Under the pieces are notes generated by a model that saw only the letters and a program-made list of their open reading frames with translations, had not been told where the DNA came from and searched no databases. Of a stretch of 64,000 nucleotides of DNA, positions 18,941 to 26,628 are shown one piece after another. The stretch comes from JAJYQH01 sp036261615 (GTDB lineage Bacteria; Actinomycetota; Actinomycetes; Propionibacteriales; Propionibacteriaceae). Made by a program: the position numbers and the translations under genes. How positions within the stretch are numbered: position 1 is the first letter of the stretch; each line of letters begins with the position of its first letter. The stretch covers positions 25,223 through 89,222 of the forward strand of contig DATAKK010000007.1 in NCBI GenBank assembly GCA_036261615.1, written 5' to 3'.

Positions 18941-18980
18941 GTTCGCCCACCTCGGCAGGGACCCGGAACGGGACCCCCGT

Positions 18981-19053
18981 CTGCGAAATTTCCCCCACCT
19001 GCCGTGCCTTGCCGTCTCCGGGAGGCGTGTGGCAGGTGGTGCAGATTTCGCAG
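18981..19053. repeat. Intergenic repeat family B, copy 1
   Basis: Large inverted repeat between the convergent VTT and macrodomain genes. Arms 18981-19003 and 19031-19053 match at 20 of 23 positions around a 27-base loop. They begin with CTGCGAAAT and end with CACCTGCC. A related copy lies at 36092-36164, also between convergent genes. Confidence 0.75.
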
Positions 19054-19065
19054 AGCAGGGCACCG

Positions 19066-19611
19066 CTACTCGCGGGTCGCCGCCCCGAGCGCGGCCTGGT
19101 ACCCCTCCTCGGCGGCCCGCCCGAACGCCACCAGCAGCACCCGTTCGACCCGGGTGATCGCCGCGAGGATGGTCTCGACGGCGATCGTCGTCGCCTCGCG
19201 CATCGGATAGCCGTAGACGCCCGCGCTGATCGTCGGGAAGGCGATGCCGCTCGCGCCGAGGTCGTCGGCGACCGCGAGCGACGACCGGTAGCAGGACGCC
19301 AGCAGCTCGGCGTCCCGTGGCCTGCCTGAGTAGACGGGTCCGACGGTGTGGATCACCCAGCGGGCCGGCAGCCGGCCCCCCGTGGTGGCGACCGCCTCGC
19401 CGACGGGGAGCCCGCCGGGATACAGCTCCCGCCGCACCTGGCGGCACGCCGCGAGGATGTCCGGGCCGCCTGCCCGGTGGATCGCCCCGTCGACCCCGCC
19501 GCCCCCGAGCAGCGTGGAGTTGGCGGCGTTGACCACCGCGTCCACCTGCAGGGTGGTGATGTCGGCACGGACGATGTCGATGACCGGCGGTTGCGAACCC
19601 ATGCGCCCCAT
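19066..19611 (-). CDS. Macrodomain protein (O-acetyl-ADP-ribose deacetylase-like)
   Basis: 181 residues, a single macrodomain. The ADP-ribose-binding signatures are VDAVVNAANSTLLGGGGVDG near the N terminus, then HTVGP and FPTISAGVYGYP. E. coli YmdB, which this resembles, removes acetyl from O-acetyl-ADP-ribose; close relatives take ADP-ribose off proteins or DNA. Two ATGs lie three codons apart; I chose 19611 because GGAGGG is closer to it. No partner ADP-ribosyltransferase, sirtuin or toxin gene lies next to it. It is divergent from the DUF2252 gene. Confidence 0.9.
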   Translation of the reverse strand: MGRMGSQPPVIDIVRADITTLQVDAVVNAANSTLLGGGGVDGAIHRAGGPDILAACRQVRRELYPGGLPVGEAVATTGGRLPARWVIHTVGPVYSGRPRDAELLASCYRSSLAVADDLGASGIAFPTISAGVYGYPMREATTIAVETILAAITRVERVLLVAFGRAAEEGYQAALGAATRE

Positions 19612-19657
19612 TGTCCCTCCCTGCCGTAGCCGCCCCCCGGACGCTAGAGTCCCCTCC

Positions 19658-21106
19658 ATGCCGCACATCGGCCACACCGTGCTCGCGACGGCGGAGAGTT
19701 CCGTGTTCGACTCGGTGCGCAAGCCCAGCACCACCCGCGAGCAGCGGCGCAGGCTCGGACGCAGCCTGCGCAAGCTGGTGCCCCGCTCGGCCCTCGGCGA
19801 GTGGCGGGTGGAGAGCGGCCGCAGCCTGCCGGTCGACCTCATCCGGCAGTCGCACGAGGGACGCATCGACGAGCTCGTCCCCGTGCGGGTCGCCCGGATG
19901 GCCGGTTCGCCCTACGGGTTCCTCCGCGGGTCCGCGGTGGTGATGGCCCACGACGTGGCCCACCTGCCCGCCACCGGCATCATGCCGGTGATCTGCGGCG
20001 ATGCCCACCTCGGCAACTTCGGGTTCTACCGCTCCCCGGAGGGCACCCAGGTCATCGACCTCAACGACTTCGACGAGGCGCATCCCGGCGCGTGGGAGTG
20101 GGACCTGCGCCGGCTCACCGCGGCGGTGATGGTGGCCGGACGCGAGAACGGCTACAGCGACGACCACGGGGCCGACGCCGTGCGCTCGTGCGTGGCCGCC
20201 TACCGCGACGAGGTGCGCCATCTGGCGTCCCAGCCGCTGCTGGCCCGCTCGTTCAACCGGCTCGACGTCGACTCCCTGCGCGACCGGGCGTCCGACCGGA
20301 CACTGCGGGCCGAGATCGAGCGCGCGGCCACCGCCGCCCGCCGGCGCACGAGCGACCGGGCGCTGCCCCGATTCACCGAGGAGGTCGAGGGCGGACGCCG
20401 CATCGTCGAGGACCCGCCGCTCATCACCCGGGTGAGCGACGACGACCGCGAGCGGATCGCGGTGGGTCTCGACGACTACCTGTGGTCGCTGGCCCCGCAC
20501 TGGCGCCGGGTGGTCGGCGGGTACACGCTCGTCGACATCGCGCACAAGGTCGTCGGCGTCGGGTCGGTGGGGCTGCGCGCCTACGTCGCCCTGCTCGAGG
20601 GCAGCAGTCCCGACGATGTGCTCTTCCTGCAGCTCAAACAGGCCCGGCGCTCGGTGCTCGCCCCCTACGTGCACGGCGCCACCGCGCTGCACCGGCACCA
20701 GGGGCAGCGGGTGGCCGAGTATCAGCAGGCGCTGCAGACGGTGAGCGACCCGTTGCTCGGCTTCACCCGGATCGACGGCCGCGACTACTACGTGCGCCAG
20801 TTCCGCAACATGAAGGGCACGGTCCCGCTCGACGCGATCGGCCCGCGCGCCCTGTCCGACTACGCCGGAATCGTCGGCCACCTGCTCGGCAAGGGGCACG
20901 CCCGCACCGCCGGCGCGTCGATGATCGCCGGCTATCTGGGACGCAGCGACGCCGCGCTCGACGCGTTCGCCGGCTTCGCCCGGGCCTACGCCGACCAGAA
21001 CGAGGCCGATCACGCCCAGCTGGTCAACGCCGTGCGGGCCGGCGTCCTGCCGATCGCGGAGGGCGCCGCCGCGAGCGTCGGCAGCTCGTTCCGACCGGGT
21101 GGCTGA
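19658..21106 (+). CDS. DUF2252 family protein
   Basis: 482 residues. The region about 95-160 shows ICGDAHLGNFG followed by VIDLNDFDEAHPGAWEWDLRRL, reminiscent of the HGD..N and D(F/L)D motifs of aminoglycoside-phosphotransferase-like kinases. A later VVGVGSVGLRAYVALL and FLQLKQARRSVL segment is typical of DUF2252 and could hold an ATP-contacting Lys. No function is established. The mRNA looks leaderless: TAGAGT (19645-19650) is exactly seven bases before the ATG. It stands alone between the divergent macrodomain gene and the wall-polymer group. Confidence 0.85.
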   Translation: MPHIGHTVLATAESSVFDSVRKPSTTREQRRRLGRSLRKLVPRSALGEWRVESGRSLPVDLIRQSHEGRIDELVPVRVARMAGSPYGFLRGSAVVMAHDVAHLPATGIMPVICGDAHLGNFGFYRSPEGTQVIDLNDFDEAHPGAWEWDLRRLTAAVMVAGRENGYSDDHGADAVRSCVAAYRDEVRHLASQPLLARSFNRLDVDSLRDRASDRTLRAEIERAATAARRRTSDRALPRFTEEVEGGRRIVEDPPLITRVSDDDRERIAVGLDDYLWSLAPHWRRVVGGYTLVDIAHKVVGVGSVGLRAYVALLEGSSPDDVLFLQLKQARRSVLAPYVHGATALHRHQGQRVAEYQQALQTVSDPLLGFTRIDGRDYYVRQFRNMKGTVPLDAIGPRALSDYAGIVGHLLGKGHARTAGASMIAGYLGRSDAALDAFAGFARAYADQNEADHAQLVNAVRAGVLPIAEGAAASVGSSFRPGG

Positions 21107-21174
21107 GCCGCACCGCGCGATGGAAGACTGCCCGCGAGGGCGCGACGTGCCCGACGTGGCGGCGAGGAGGGACG

Positions 21175-21879
21175 ATGGCGGGTCGACGGGCGATCGCGGT
21201 GGTGCTCGCGGGGGGCACCGGCGTGCGGATGGGCGCCGCGCTGCCCAAGCAGCTGCTGCCCCTGGCCGGCCGGACGGTGCTCGAGCACAGCATCGCCGCG
21301 TTCGACACGTCCCCGCTCATCGACGATGTCGTCGTGCTCATGCACCCCGACTTCCTCGCGGAGGCCCGGGCTGTGGCGGCGTCCTTCGCGAAGGTGCGCG
21401 CGGTCGTCGCCGGCGGCCGGACCAGGAACGAGTCGACCCAGGCGGCGCTCGACGCGCTGGCCGGGCTGGCCGCCGCCGACGACAAGGTGCTGTTCCACGA
21501 CGCCGTGCGCCCGCTCGTGGACGCCGCGACCATCCAGCGGTGCGTCGCCGCCCTCGACGCCCACGACGCCGTCTACGTGGCCATCCCGACGATCGACACG
21601 ATCATCGAGAGCGAGGGCGGCCGGCTGGTGGCGGTGCCCGACCGGCGCCGGCTGCACCGCGGCCAGACCCCGCAGGGCTTCCGGCTGGGGACCATCCGCG
21701 ACGCCTACGCGACCGCCTGGCGCGACCCGGGGTTCGAGGCGACCGACGACTGTTCGGTCGTGCTGCGCTACGCCCCGGACGTGCCGGTGCACCTCGTCGA
21801 GGGGTCGCCGCACAACCTCAAGATCACCGAACCGGTCGACCTCGTGATCGCCGAGGCGCTGCTGGCCCGGGACCACTGA
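21175..21879 (+). CDS. IspD/TarI-family cytidylyltransferase, TarI favoured
   Basis: 234 residues. The nucleotide-binding loop is LAGGTGVRMG, followed by LPKQ; HDAVRP and HRGQTPQGF with PHNLKITEPVDL complete the family pattern. IspD makes CDP-ME for isoprenoids; TarI makes CDP-ribitol for wall teichoic acid. Features shared with TarI as I recall it are LPKQ, HDAVRP and GQTPQ (IspD usually has xQTPQ with Ala or Val). Adjacent TagGH-type exporter genes support TarI. However, no other IspD is in the window, and ispF lacks its usual ispD neighbour, so this gene could serve as IspD. GGCGAGGAGG precedes the ATG. Confidence 0.85.
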   Translation: MAGRRAIAVVLAGGTGVRMGAALPKQLLPLAGRTVLEHSIAAFDTSPLIDDVVVLMHPDFLAEARAVAASFAKVRAVVAGGRTRNESTQAALDALAGLAAADDKVLFHDAVRPLVDAATIQRCVAALDAHDAVYVAIPTIDTIIESEGGRLVAVPDRRRLHRGQTPQGFRLGTIRDAYATAWRDPGFEATDDCSVVLRYAPDVPVHLVEGSPHNLKITEPVDLVIAEALLARDH

Positions 21880-21890
21880 GGTCCCGGGCC
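21864..21890. terminator. Bidirectional terminator between tarI-like and tagH-like genes
   Basis: Perfect 11-base arms GGCCCGGGACC and GGTCCCGGGCC around a five-base loop. The stop codon TGA of the cytidylyltransferase gene (21877-21879) falls in the loop, so the left arm encodes its last residues, and the structure can serve both convergent genes. Confidence 0.85.
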
Positions 21891-21897
21891 GCGCGGC

Positions 21898-22671
21898 TCA
21901 CTTCTTCGACGCCTCGTAGGCGTCGACCACCTCGTCGGTGGGCCCGTCCATGACGATGAGGCCCTTGTCGACCCAGATCGTCCGGCTGCAGGTCTCGCGG
22001 ATCGACTTCATCGCGTGGGACACGAGGAAGATCGTGCCGGCGTGCGAGGCGATCTCACGGATGCGCTCCTCCGAGCGCTCCTGGAACCGCTTGTCACCGA
22101 CGGACAGGGCCTCGTCGATGATGAGGATGTCGTGCGCGCGCGCCGCGGCGATCGCGAACTTCAGCCGGGCCGCCATGCCGGAGGAGTACGTGCGCATCGG
22201 GAGGTCGATCGACTCCTCGAGCTCGGCGAAGGCGACGATGTCGTCGCGCATCTCGCGCACCTCCGCCGGCGTGAAGCCCATGGCCAGGCCGCCGAGGACG
22301 ATGTTGCGCTCACCCGACAGCTCGGGGAGCAGCGCCGCGGCGGTGGCCACGCCGAGCATGTTGGGCCGCGACCGCGCGTACACCGCGCCCGTCTCGGGCG
22401 GCGTGAGGCCGACGAGGGCACGCATGAGGGTCGACTTGCCCGACCCGTTGGGGCCGATGACACCGATCGACTCGTTCTCGTGCGCGACGAACGAGACGCC
22501 GCGCAACGCGTGCACCTCGCGGATGCCGCGGGCGACCTTGAGCAGGCCGCTGCGGGTGTTGCCCGCGGCCTTCCCGGTCGCGAAGACGCGGTAGGTGACG
22601 TGGAGGTTCTCCACCGCCACCACCGGCTCGCCCCGTTCGCCGAGGCGCTTGTATTCCTCAATCACGGCCAT
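21898..22671 (-). CDS. Wall-polymer ABC exporter ATPase (TagH/Wzt-like)
   Basis: 257 residues. Walker A is IGPNGSGKST, Walker B is ILIIDEALSVGD, and the signature is TYSSGMAARLKFAIA, the TagH/Wzt form rather than the importer LSGGQ. With the upstream permease it exports a lipid-linked wall polymer such as teichoic acid across the membrane. There is no C-terminal carbohydrate-binding domain as in some Wzt proteins. Its ATG lies inside the permease frame (14-base overlap), so the two subunits are made in a coupled fashion. Confidence 0.9.
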   Translation of the reverse strand: MAVIEEYKRLGERGEPVVAVENLHVTYRVFATGKAAGNTRSGLLKVARGIREVHALRGVSFVAHENESIGVIGPNGSGKSTLMRALVGLTPPETGAVYARSRPNMLGVATAAALLPELSGERNIVLGGLAMGFTPAEVREMRDDIVAFAELEESIDLPMRTYSSGMAARLKFAIAAARAHDILIIDEALSVGDKRFQERSEERIREIASHAGTIFLVSHAMKSIRETCSRTIWVDKGLIVMDGPTDEVVDAYEASKK

Positions 22672-23512
22672 AACGCTCCTCAGCGGACCAGAAGAACAGG
22701 ACGCCCACGACCAGCGTGACGACCGCGGCGATGGACAGGTACAGCCAGAACTGGACCGGGAAGCTCGTCCCCTTGTCGTTGGTGAGGAAGTGGCGGGCCA
22801 TCTTCAGCACCTGGTACATGGGGTACGCGTCGTACAGCTTGATGATCGTCGGGTGGCCCTTCATCACGGCGTCGACGCTGAACAGCACGCCCGAGGCGTA
22901 GAACAGGATGCGCGAGACGTAGGGGAGCAACTCGGCGAGGTCGGTGACGTGCACGGTGAGCCGGGCGAGGATCATCGTCACGCCCGCGTTGAACACCGCG
23001 TAGAGCGCGAACAGCGGGATGCACCACAGCCACCGCCAGGTGGGGTAGTGGTGGAAGAGGATGAGGATCGGCACGAGGACGACGAGGGTGATGAGGAACG
23101 AGTAGAGCCGTTCCGCCCACACCGCGAGTGGCAGGGTCATCCGCGGGAACGCGAGCGACTGCACCATGTTGCGGCTGTTGGTCACCGACCGTGACCCGTC
23201 GACGAAGCAGCCCATGAAGAACTCCCACGCGAACACGCCGACGACGACGTAGACGGGATAGTCCTTGGGCCGGGTGGCGCCGGTCTGGATGACCCCGAAG
23301 ATGAGGCCGTAGACGGCGGCGTTGACGAGGGGACGCAGCGCGATCCACACGATGCCGAGGCGGTTGGCCTCGTACTTGGCCCGCATGCGGTAGGTCGCGA
23401 GGGTCGTGATGAACGCCCGGCGGCGCCAGACTTCCGCGAGATAGCTGAACAAGGGAGGTCGGGCACCTACGCGACGTAGGTGCGTGGCCTCCGCCAGTTG
23501 AGTCACTGACAT
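22658..23512 (-). CDS. Wall-polymer ABC exporter permease (TagG/Wzm-like)
   Basis: 284 residues, ABC-2 type permease with about six membrane segments. A cytoplasmic N-terminal region includes FITTLATYRMRAKYEANRLG, ahead of the first membrane helix. GIVWIALRPLVNAAVYGLIFG and VFAWEFFMGC lie in the first membrane half. It pairs with the TagH-like ATPase. The start is ATG 23512 with GAGAGGA upstream. Which polymer it carries is inferred from the nearby TarI-like enzyme. Confidence 0.9.
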   Translation of the reverse strand: MSVTQLAEATHLRRVGARPPLFSYLAEVWRRRAFITTLATYRMRAKYEANRLGIVWIALRPLVNAAVYGLIFGVIQTGATRPKDYPVYVVVGVFAWEFFMGCFVDGSRSVTNSRNMVQSLAFPRMTLPLAVWAERLYSFLITLVVLVPILILFHHYPTWRWLWCIPLFALYAVFNAGVTMILARLTVHVTDLAELLPYVSRILFYASGVLFSVDAVMKGHPTIIKLYDAYPMYQVLKMARHFLTNDKGTSFPVQFWLYLSIAAVVTLVVGVLFFWSAEERYGRD

Positions 23513-23593
23513 GTGGCAGGAAATCCTCTCAGCGGCCTCCGGGTGGTCGCCGCAGTCGGAAAGCTTAGACCCTCATTCTCGGTGGCTCCGGCT

Positions 23594-23619
23594 GGGGTTT
23601 GCCGACTTCGAGAAACCCC
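23594..23619. terminator. Hairpin downstream of tRNA-Thr
   Basis: GGGGTTT-N12-AAACCCC, perfect seven-base arms, about 97 bases beyond the 3' end of the minus-strand tRNA. It may terminate that transcript. It also sits in the region upstream of the tagG-like gene. Confidence 0.5.
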
Positions 23620-23715
23620 GGGTCGCACCCCGCACGGGTGGACCCCCACGGCCACGGGGCGGGTCGGCGTCCTCGAGCGGCCAGCGGTCGCGTCGGGATC
23701 GCCGGCCGCCCAGAG

Positions 23716-23788
23716 AGCCCCCGGAGGGAGTCGAACCCTCGACCACTCGCTTACAAGGCGAGCGCTCTGGCCGCTGAGCTACGGAGGC
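23716..23788 (-). tRNA. tRNA-Thr (anticodon UGU)
   Basis: 73-base cloverleaf read on the minus strand. The acceptor stem is GCCTCCG with CGGGGGC (one G-U pair) and discriminator U. The D stem is GCUC/GAGC. The anticodon stem is CUCGC/GCGAG around the loop CUUGUAA, giving UGU, which reads ACA and, by wobble, ACG. The T arm is GAGGG-TTCGACT-CCCTC. The CCA end is not encoded. Confidence 0.97.
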
Positions 23789-23861
23789 GGGACGCCGGGC
23801 GTCTGCAACATTGTGCCGCATCGGGCACGACCGCCCGCCGCCTCGGGGCGGCCGGACGGAC

Positions 23862-25034
23862 TCAGACGCCGGCCGCCGCCACGACGCCCCAACCCTCACC
23901 GCTGAGGCGCACGGACTCGCCCGCGGGCGCGAAGGCCGCCGTGCCGGCGTCCAGGCGCAGCCCCCGGTCGTCGACGAGCGAGCCGCCGAGGACGAGCACC
24001 ACCCGGGCCCGGTCGCCGCCCGGCAGGTCGACGGCCCGGTCGGGGGCCGCCTCCATCCGCCACAGCCGGAACTCCGGCTCGCCGGCGGGGTACTCCCACA
24101 GCCCGGGGGCCCGCTCGACCGCCGGCACGAGGTCGGGGGACGCCGGGTCGAAGCTCACCACCCGCACCAGTTCGTCGATGTCGATGTGCTTCGAGGTGAG
24201 GCCCCCGCGCACGACGTTGTCGGAGTTGGCCATGATCTCGACGCCGGTGCCCCGCAGGTAGCAGTGCAGGTTGCCGGCGGGCAGGTGCACGGCCTCGCCG
24301 GGCTGGAGCACCACCTTGTTCATGAGCAGCCCGACGATGACGCCGGGGTCGCCGGGGTAGTGCTTGACGAGGTGGAGGGCGGTGGCGGCGAAGTCGCCGA
24401 TCTCGCCCCCGTCGTGGACATGGCGCTCGGCGGCCGCGGTGATCTCGAGGACGTGCTCGGGGCGGTCGCCCGAGCGCAGCACGTCGAGGAACACCTCGGC
24501 GAGCGCAGCACCACCGCGACGGCTGAACAGCGGGCCGATGAGGTCGCCGAGCAGGTGCACGACGCCGAGCCCGTCGAACAGGCTCCGCGTGTCGTCGGGG
24601 TCACGGAACCCGCACAGGGCCGTGTACTCGGTGAGGGCCAGCACCATCTCCGGCTTCGGCCAGTCGTCCTTGTAGGTGCGCAGGGGATCGGCGACGGGGA
24701 TGCCCGCCTCGTTCTCGCGGGCGAACCCCTCGACGGCCTGGCTGCGGGTCGGGTGCGCCTGCAGCGACAGCGGGGCGGACGCGGCGAGGATCTTGAGCAG
24801 GAACGGCAGCCGGTCGCCGTACGCCGCGCGGCTCGCCTCGCCGAGCACCTCCGGGTGCTCGGCGATGAACGCGTCGAGCGCGACGGAGTCGCTCAACCGC
24901 GACGGCGCGCTGGTGTGGGCGCCGTACCAGGCCTCGGCGACCGGTTCACCGGTCGGGGGGAGTCCCAGCAGCCGGGGGATCGCGTCGGTCGAGCCCCAGG
25001 CGTAGTGCTGCAGGGTTTCGTGCAGAAGGTGCAT
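23862..25034 (-). CDS. manA: Mannose-6-phosphate isomerase, class I
   Basis: 390 residues, zinc enzyme of the cupin superfamily that interconverts fructose-6-P and mannose-6-P, feeding GDP-mannose and glycan synthesis. Zinc-binding and active-site landmarks are QAHP (early), HLPAGNLHCYLRGTGVEIMANSDNVVRGGLT with the conserved Arg, and YAWGSTDAIP near the N terminus. It starts two bases after the stop of the Gfo/Idh/MocA gene, so both come from one mRNA. Confidence 0.95.
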   Translation of the reverse strand: MHLLHETLQHYAWGSTDAIPRLLGLPPTGEPVAEAWYGAHTSAPSRLSDSVALDAFIAEHPEVLGEASRAAYGDRLPFLLKILAASAPLSLQAHPTRSQAVEGFARENEAGIPVADPLRTYKDDWPKPEMVLALTEYTALCGFRDPDDTRSLFDGLGVVHLLGDLIGPLFSRRGGAALAEVFLDVLRSGDRPEHVLEITAAAERHVHDGGEIGDFAATALHLVKHYPGDPGVIVGLLMNKVVLQPGEAVHLPAGNLHCYLRGTGVEIMANSDNVVRGGLTSKHIDIDELVRVVSFDPASPDLVPAVERAPGLWEYPAGEPEFRLWRMEAAPDRAVDLPGGDRARVVLVLGGSLVDDRGLRLDAGTAAFAPAGESVRLSGEGWGVVAAAGV

Positions 25035-25036
25035 GG

Positions 25037-26098
25037 TCAGCGTCCCTCATCGATGGCGGCGCGCCAGGCGGCGAGCACGGCGGCGGCGTCCCGGGTGGCC
25101 TGGTGGGGCACGAGCGGGCTGGTGGTCTCCCCGGCGCGGAGGCAGCGCGCGACCTCCTGCGCCTCGAACGTGAACCCGTGGCCGGGCACGGTGGCCGTGT
25201 ACTCCTGCGGTTCGGGGTCCCCGTGCCGGGCGTCGGAGGGGGCGGCGGTGACTGTCATCGAGCGCGGCCCGACGAAGTTGGTCGGGAAATCGACCCTGCC
25301 GTGCTCGAAGACCACCGACAGGCTCTGGGCGGGACCGCACTCGAGCGACGCCATGAGCGACGCGGTGGCCGCCGGGCGGTGTTCGTCGCCGTGCCAGCTG
25401 AGCAGCGCCGTCGAGTGTCCGTCGACCCCGGTACTCGTGAGCGACCCGCTCGCCACGACGGCGTCCGGGCGCCCGAGCAGCAGCAGCGCCGCGTGCACCG
25501 GGTAGACGCCGAGGTCGAGGATCGCGCCGCCGGCGAGGTCGGGGTTGAGCAGCCGGTGGTCGGGCGGGCCGTCGAAGGGGAAGGCGAAGCTGCTCGCCAC
25601 GTGGCGCACCGCGCCGAACCGGCCGTCGCTGACGAACTCGGCCAGCTGGCGGATGAGCGGGTTGCACCGGGTCCACATGGCCTCCATGCAGAACAGCCCG
25701 GACCGTTCGGCGAGGCCCAGCAGGTGGTCGGTGTCGGCGGGGGACGCCGTGAGCGGCTTCTCGACGAGTACGTGCTTGCCGGCGCGCAGGCAGATCTCGG
25801 CGGCCTCCCGGTGGTGCGAGTGTGGCGTTGCGACGTAGACGACGTCGACGTCCGGATCGGCGGCGAGGTCCTCGTAGCTGCCGTGGGCACTGGGGATCGA
25901 GTGGTCGGCGGCGAAGGCCCGGGCGTGACCACGGTCGCGCGAGCCGACCGCGACGACGCGGGCGTCCTCGGGGATCTGCTGCAGGTCACGGGTGAAGGTG
26001 GCGGCGATGCCGCCGGTGGCGAGGATGCCCCATCTCACCGGCCGGTCGGATGGCAGCGGAGGGTAGGCCCCCTGGGGCGCCGTCGGCTCAGAGCTCAT
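25037..26098 (-). CDS. Gfo/Idh/MocA-family oxidoreductase
   Basis: 353 residues from the ATG at 26098; an ATG three codons upstream (26107) is an alternative, and neither has a clear ribosome site. The Rossmann motif is GILATGGIAATFT, EKPLT is the family's Lys motif, and AILDLGVYPVHAALLLLG is the conserved substrate-side helix. The E-K-P and G-VYP features recall trans-dihydrodiol or xylose dehydrogenase-like members. The substrate is probably a sugar or polyol, and the linked manA supports a carbohydrate role. The divergent gene starts 89 bases away across a palindrome. Confidence 0.88.
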   Translation of the reverse strand: MSSEPTAPQGAYPPLPSDRPVRWGILATGGIAATFTRDLQQIPEDARVVAVGSRDRGHARAFAADHSIPSAHGSYEDLAADPDVDVVYVATPHSHHREAAEICLRAGKHVLVEKPLTASPADTDHLLGLAERSGLFCMEAMWTRCNPLIRQLAEFVSDGRFGAVRHVASSFAFPFDGPPDHRLLNPDLAGGAILDLGVYPVHAALLLLGRPDAVVASGSLTSTGVDGHSTALLSWHGDEHRPAATASLMASLECGPAQSLSVVFEHGRVDFPTNFVGPRSMTVTAAPSDARHGDPEPQEYTATVPGHGFTFEAQEVARCLRAGETTSPLVPHQATRDAAAVLAAWRAAIDEGR

Positions 26099-26151
26099 GG
26101 CCACCATCCAAACACGTCGCGACGAGGGCCGCACGCGGGGGCACGCCCGTG

Positions 26152-26169
26152 AATGACACGCCTGTCATT
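26152..26169. promoter_or_regulatory. Perfect palindrome over a promoter between divergent genes
   Basis: AATGACA-CGCC-TGTCATT, perfect seven-base arms. Its left arm contains ATGACA (26153-26158), a good -35 hexamer, which stands 17 bases from TAGACT (26176-26181), a -10 box six bases before the DUF3263 ATG. A repressor bound here would block the DUF3263 promoter and possibly the divergent oxidoreductase-manA promoter. I do not recognise the regulator. Confidence 0.6.
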
Positions 26170-26187
26170 TCGATCTAGACTCGCGCC

Positions 26188-26457
26188 ATGTCCACCGCCC
26201 ACCACGAGGCCGAGAGCGAGCTCAGCGAGCGCGACGCGGCCATCCTCGACTTCGAGCGCACGTGGTATCAGCTCGGACCCCGCGACCAGGAGATCCGCGA
26301 GCGGTTCGGCCTGTCGACCACCCGCTACTTCCAGGTGCTCAACGCGCTCATCGACACACCCGAGGCGTTGCGTCACGACCCGCTCCTCGTCAAGCGGCTG
26401 CGTCGGCTCCGTGAGAGCCGCCAGCGCGAGCGCAGCGCCGCCCGGCTGCGGTCCTGA
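26188..26457 (+). CDS. DUF3263 protein
   Basis: 89 residues, a small basic protein conserved in actinobacteria. The core SERDAAILDFERTWYQLG, IRERFGLSTTRYFQVLNALID and DPLLVKRLRRLRESRQRERS looks helix-turn-helix-like: STTRYFQVLNAL resembles a recognition helix of sigma-region-4/HTH type. DNA binding is therefore plausible but unproven. The mRNA is probably leaderless (TAGACT six bases before ATG) with a matching -35 box, and a palindrome overlaps the promoter. Confidence 0.88.
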   Translation: MSTAHHEAESELSERDAAILDFERTWYQLGPRDQEIRERFGLSTTRYFQVLNALIDTPEALRHDPLLVKRLRRLRESRQRERSAARLRS

Positions 26458-26511
26458 CCCTGCCCGACGCCCGGTGCGACGTCCCGCTGCCTCCCGCGTC
26501 CCCTCCTCTCC

Positions 26512-26584
26512 GGCGTACGTTCGCGACGTACGTTCGCTGCTCTTTCGCGTCGCGAACGTACGCGAAAGCAGCATTCGTACGCCG
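26512..26584. repeat. Intergenic repeat family A, copy 3
   Basis: Four CGTACG hexamers start at 26514, 26527, 26557 and 26576, between convergent genes. Arm 26512-26528 pairs with 26548-26564 at 16 of 17 positions. Arm 26527-26549 pairs with 26561-26581 (the same bases apart from a two-base gap and three mismatches). As in copy 1 the pairings interleave, though the arm sequences differ from copy 1, so base-pairing is kept while sequence changes. Confidence 0.75.
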
Positions 26585-26628
26585 CTCGACCCGGGCGGTC
26601 CGCGCTCAGGGACGCCGGCGGCGCGAGG

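Noticed and set aside
18931..18945. CGAAC-N5-GTTCG, resembling an SOS (LexA) box
   Set aside because: The actinobacterial LexA box needs N4, and the site lies downstream of a gene, not at a promoter.
18818..21013. 731-codon minus-strand frame opposite DUF2252
   Set aside because: Antisense shadow; the real minus-strand gene here is the short macrodomain gene.
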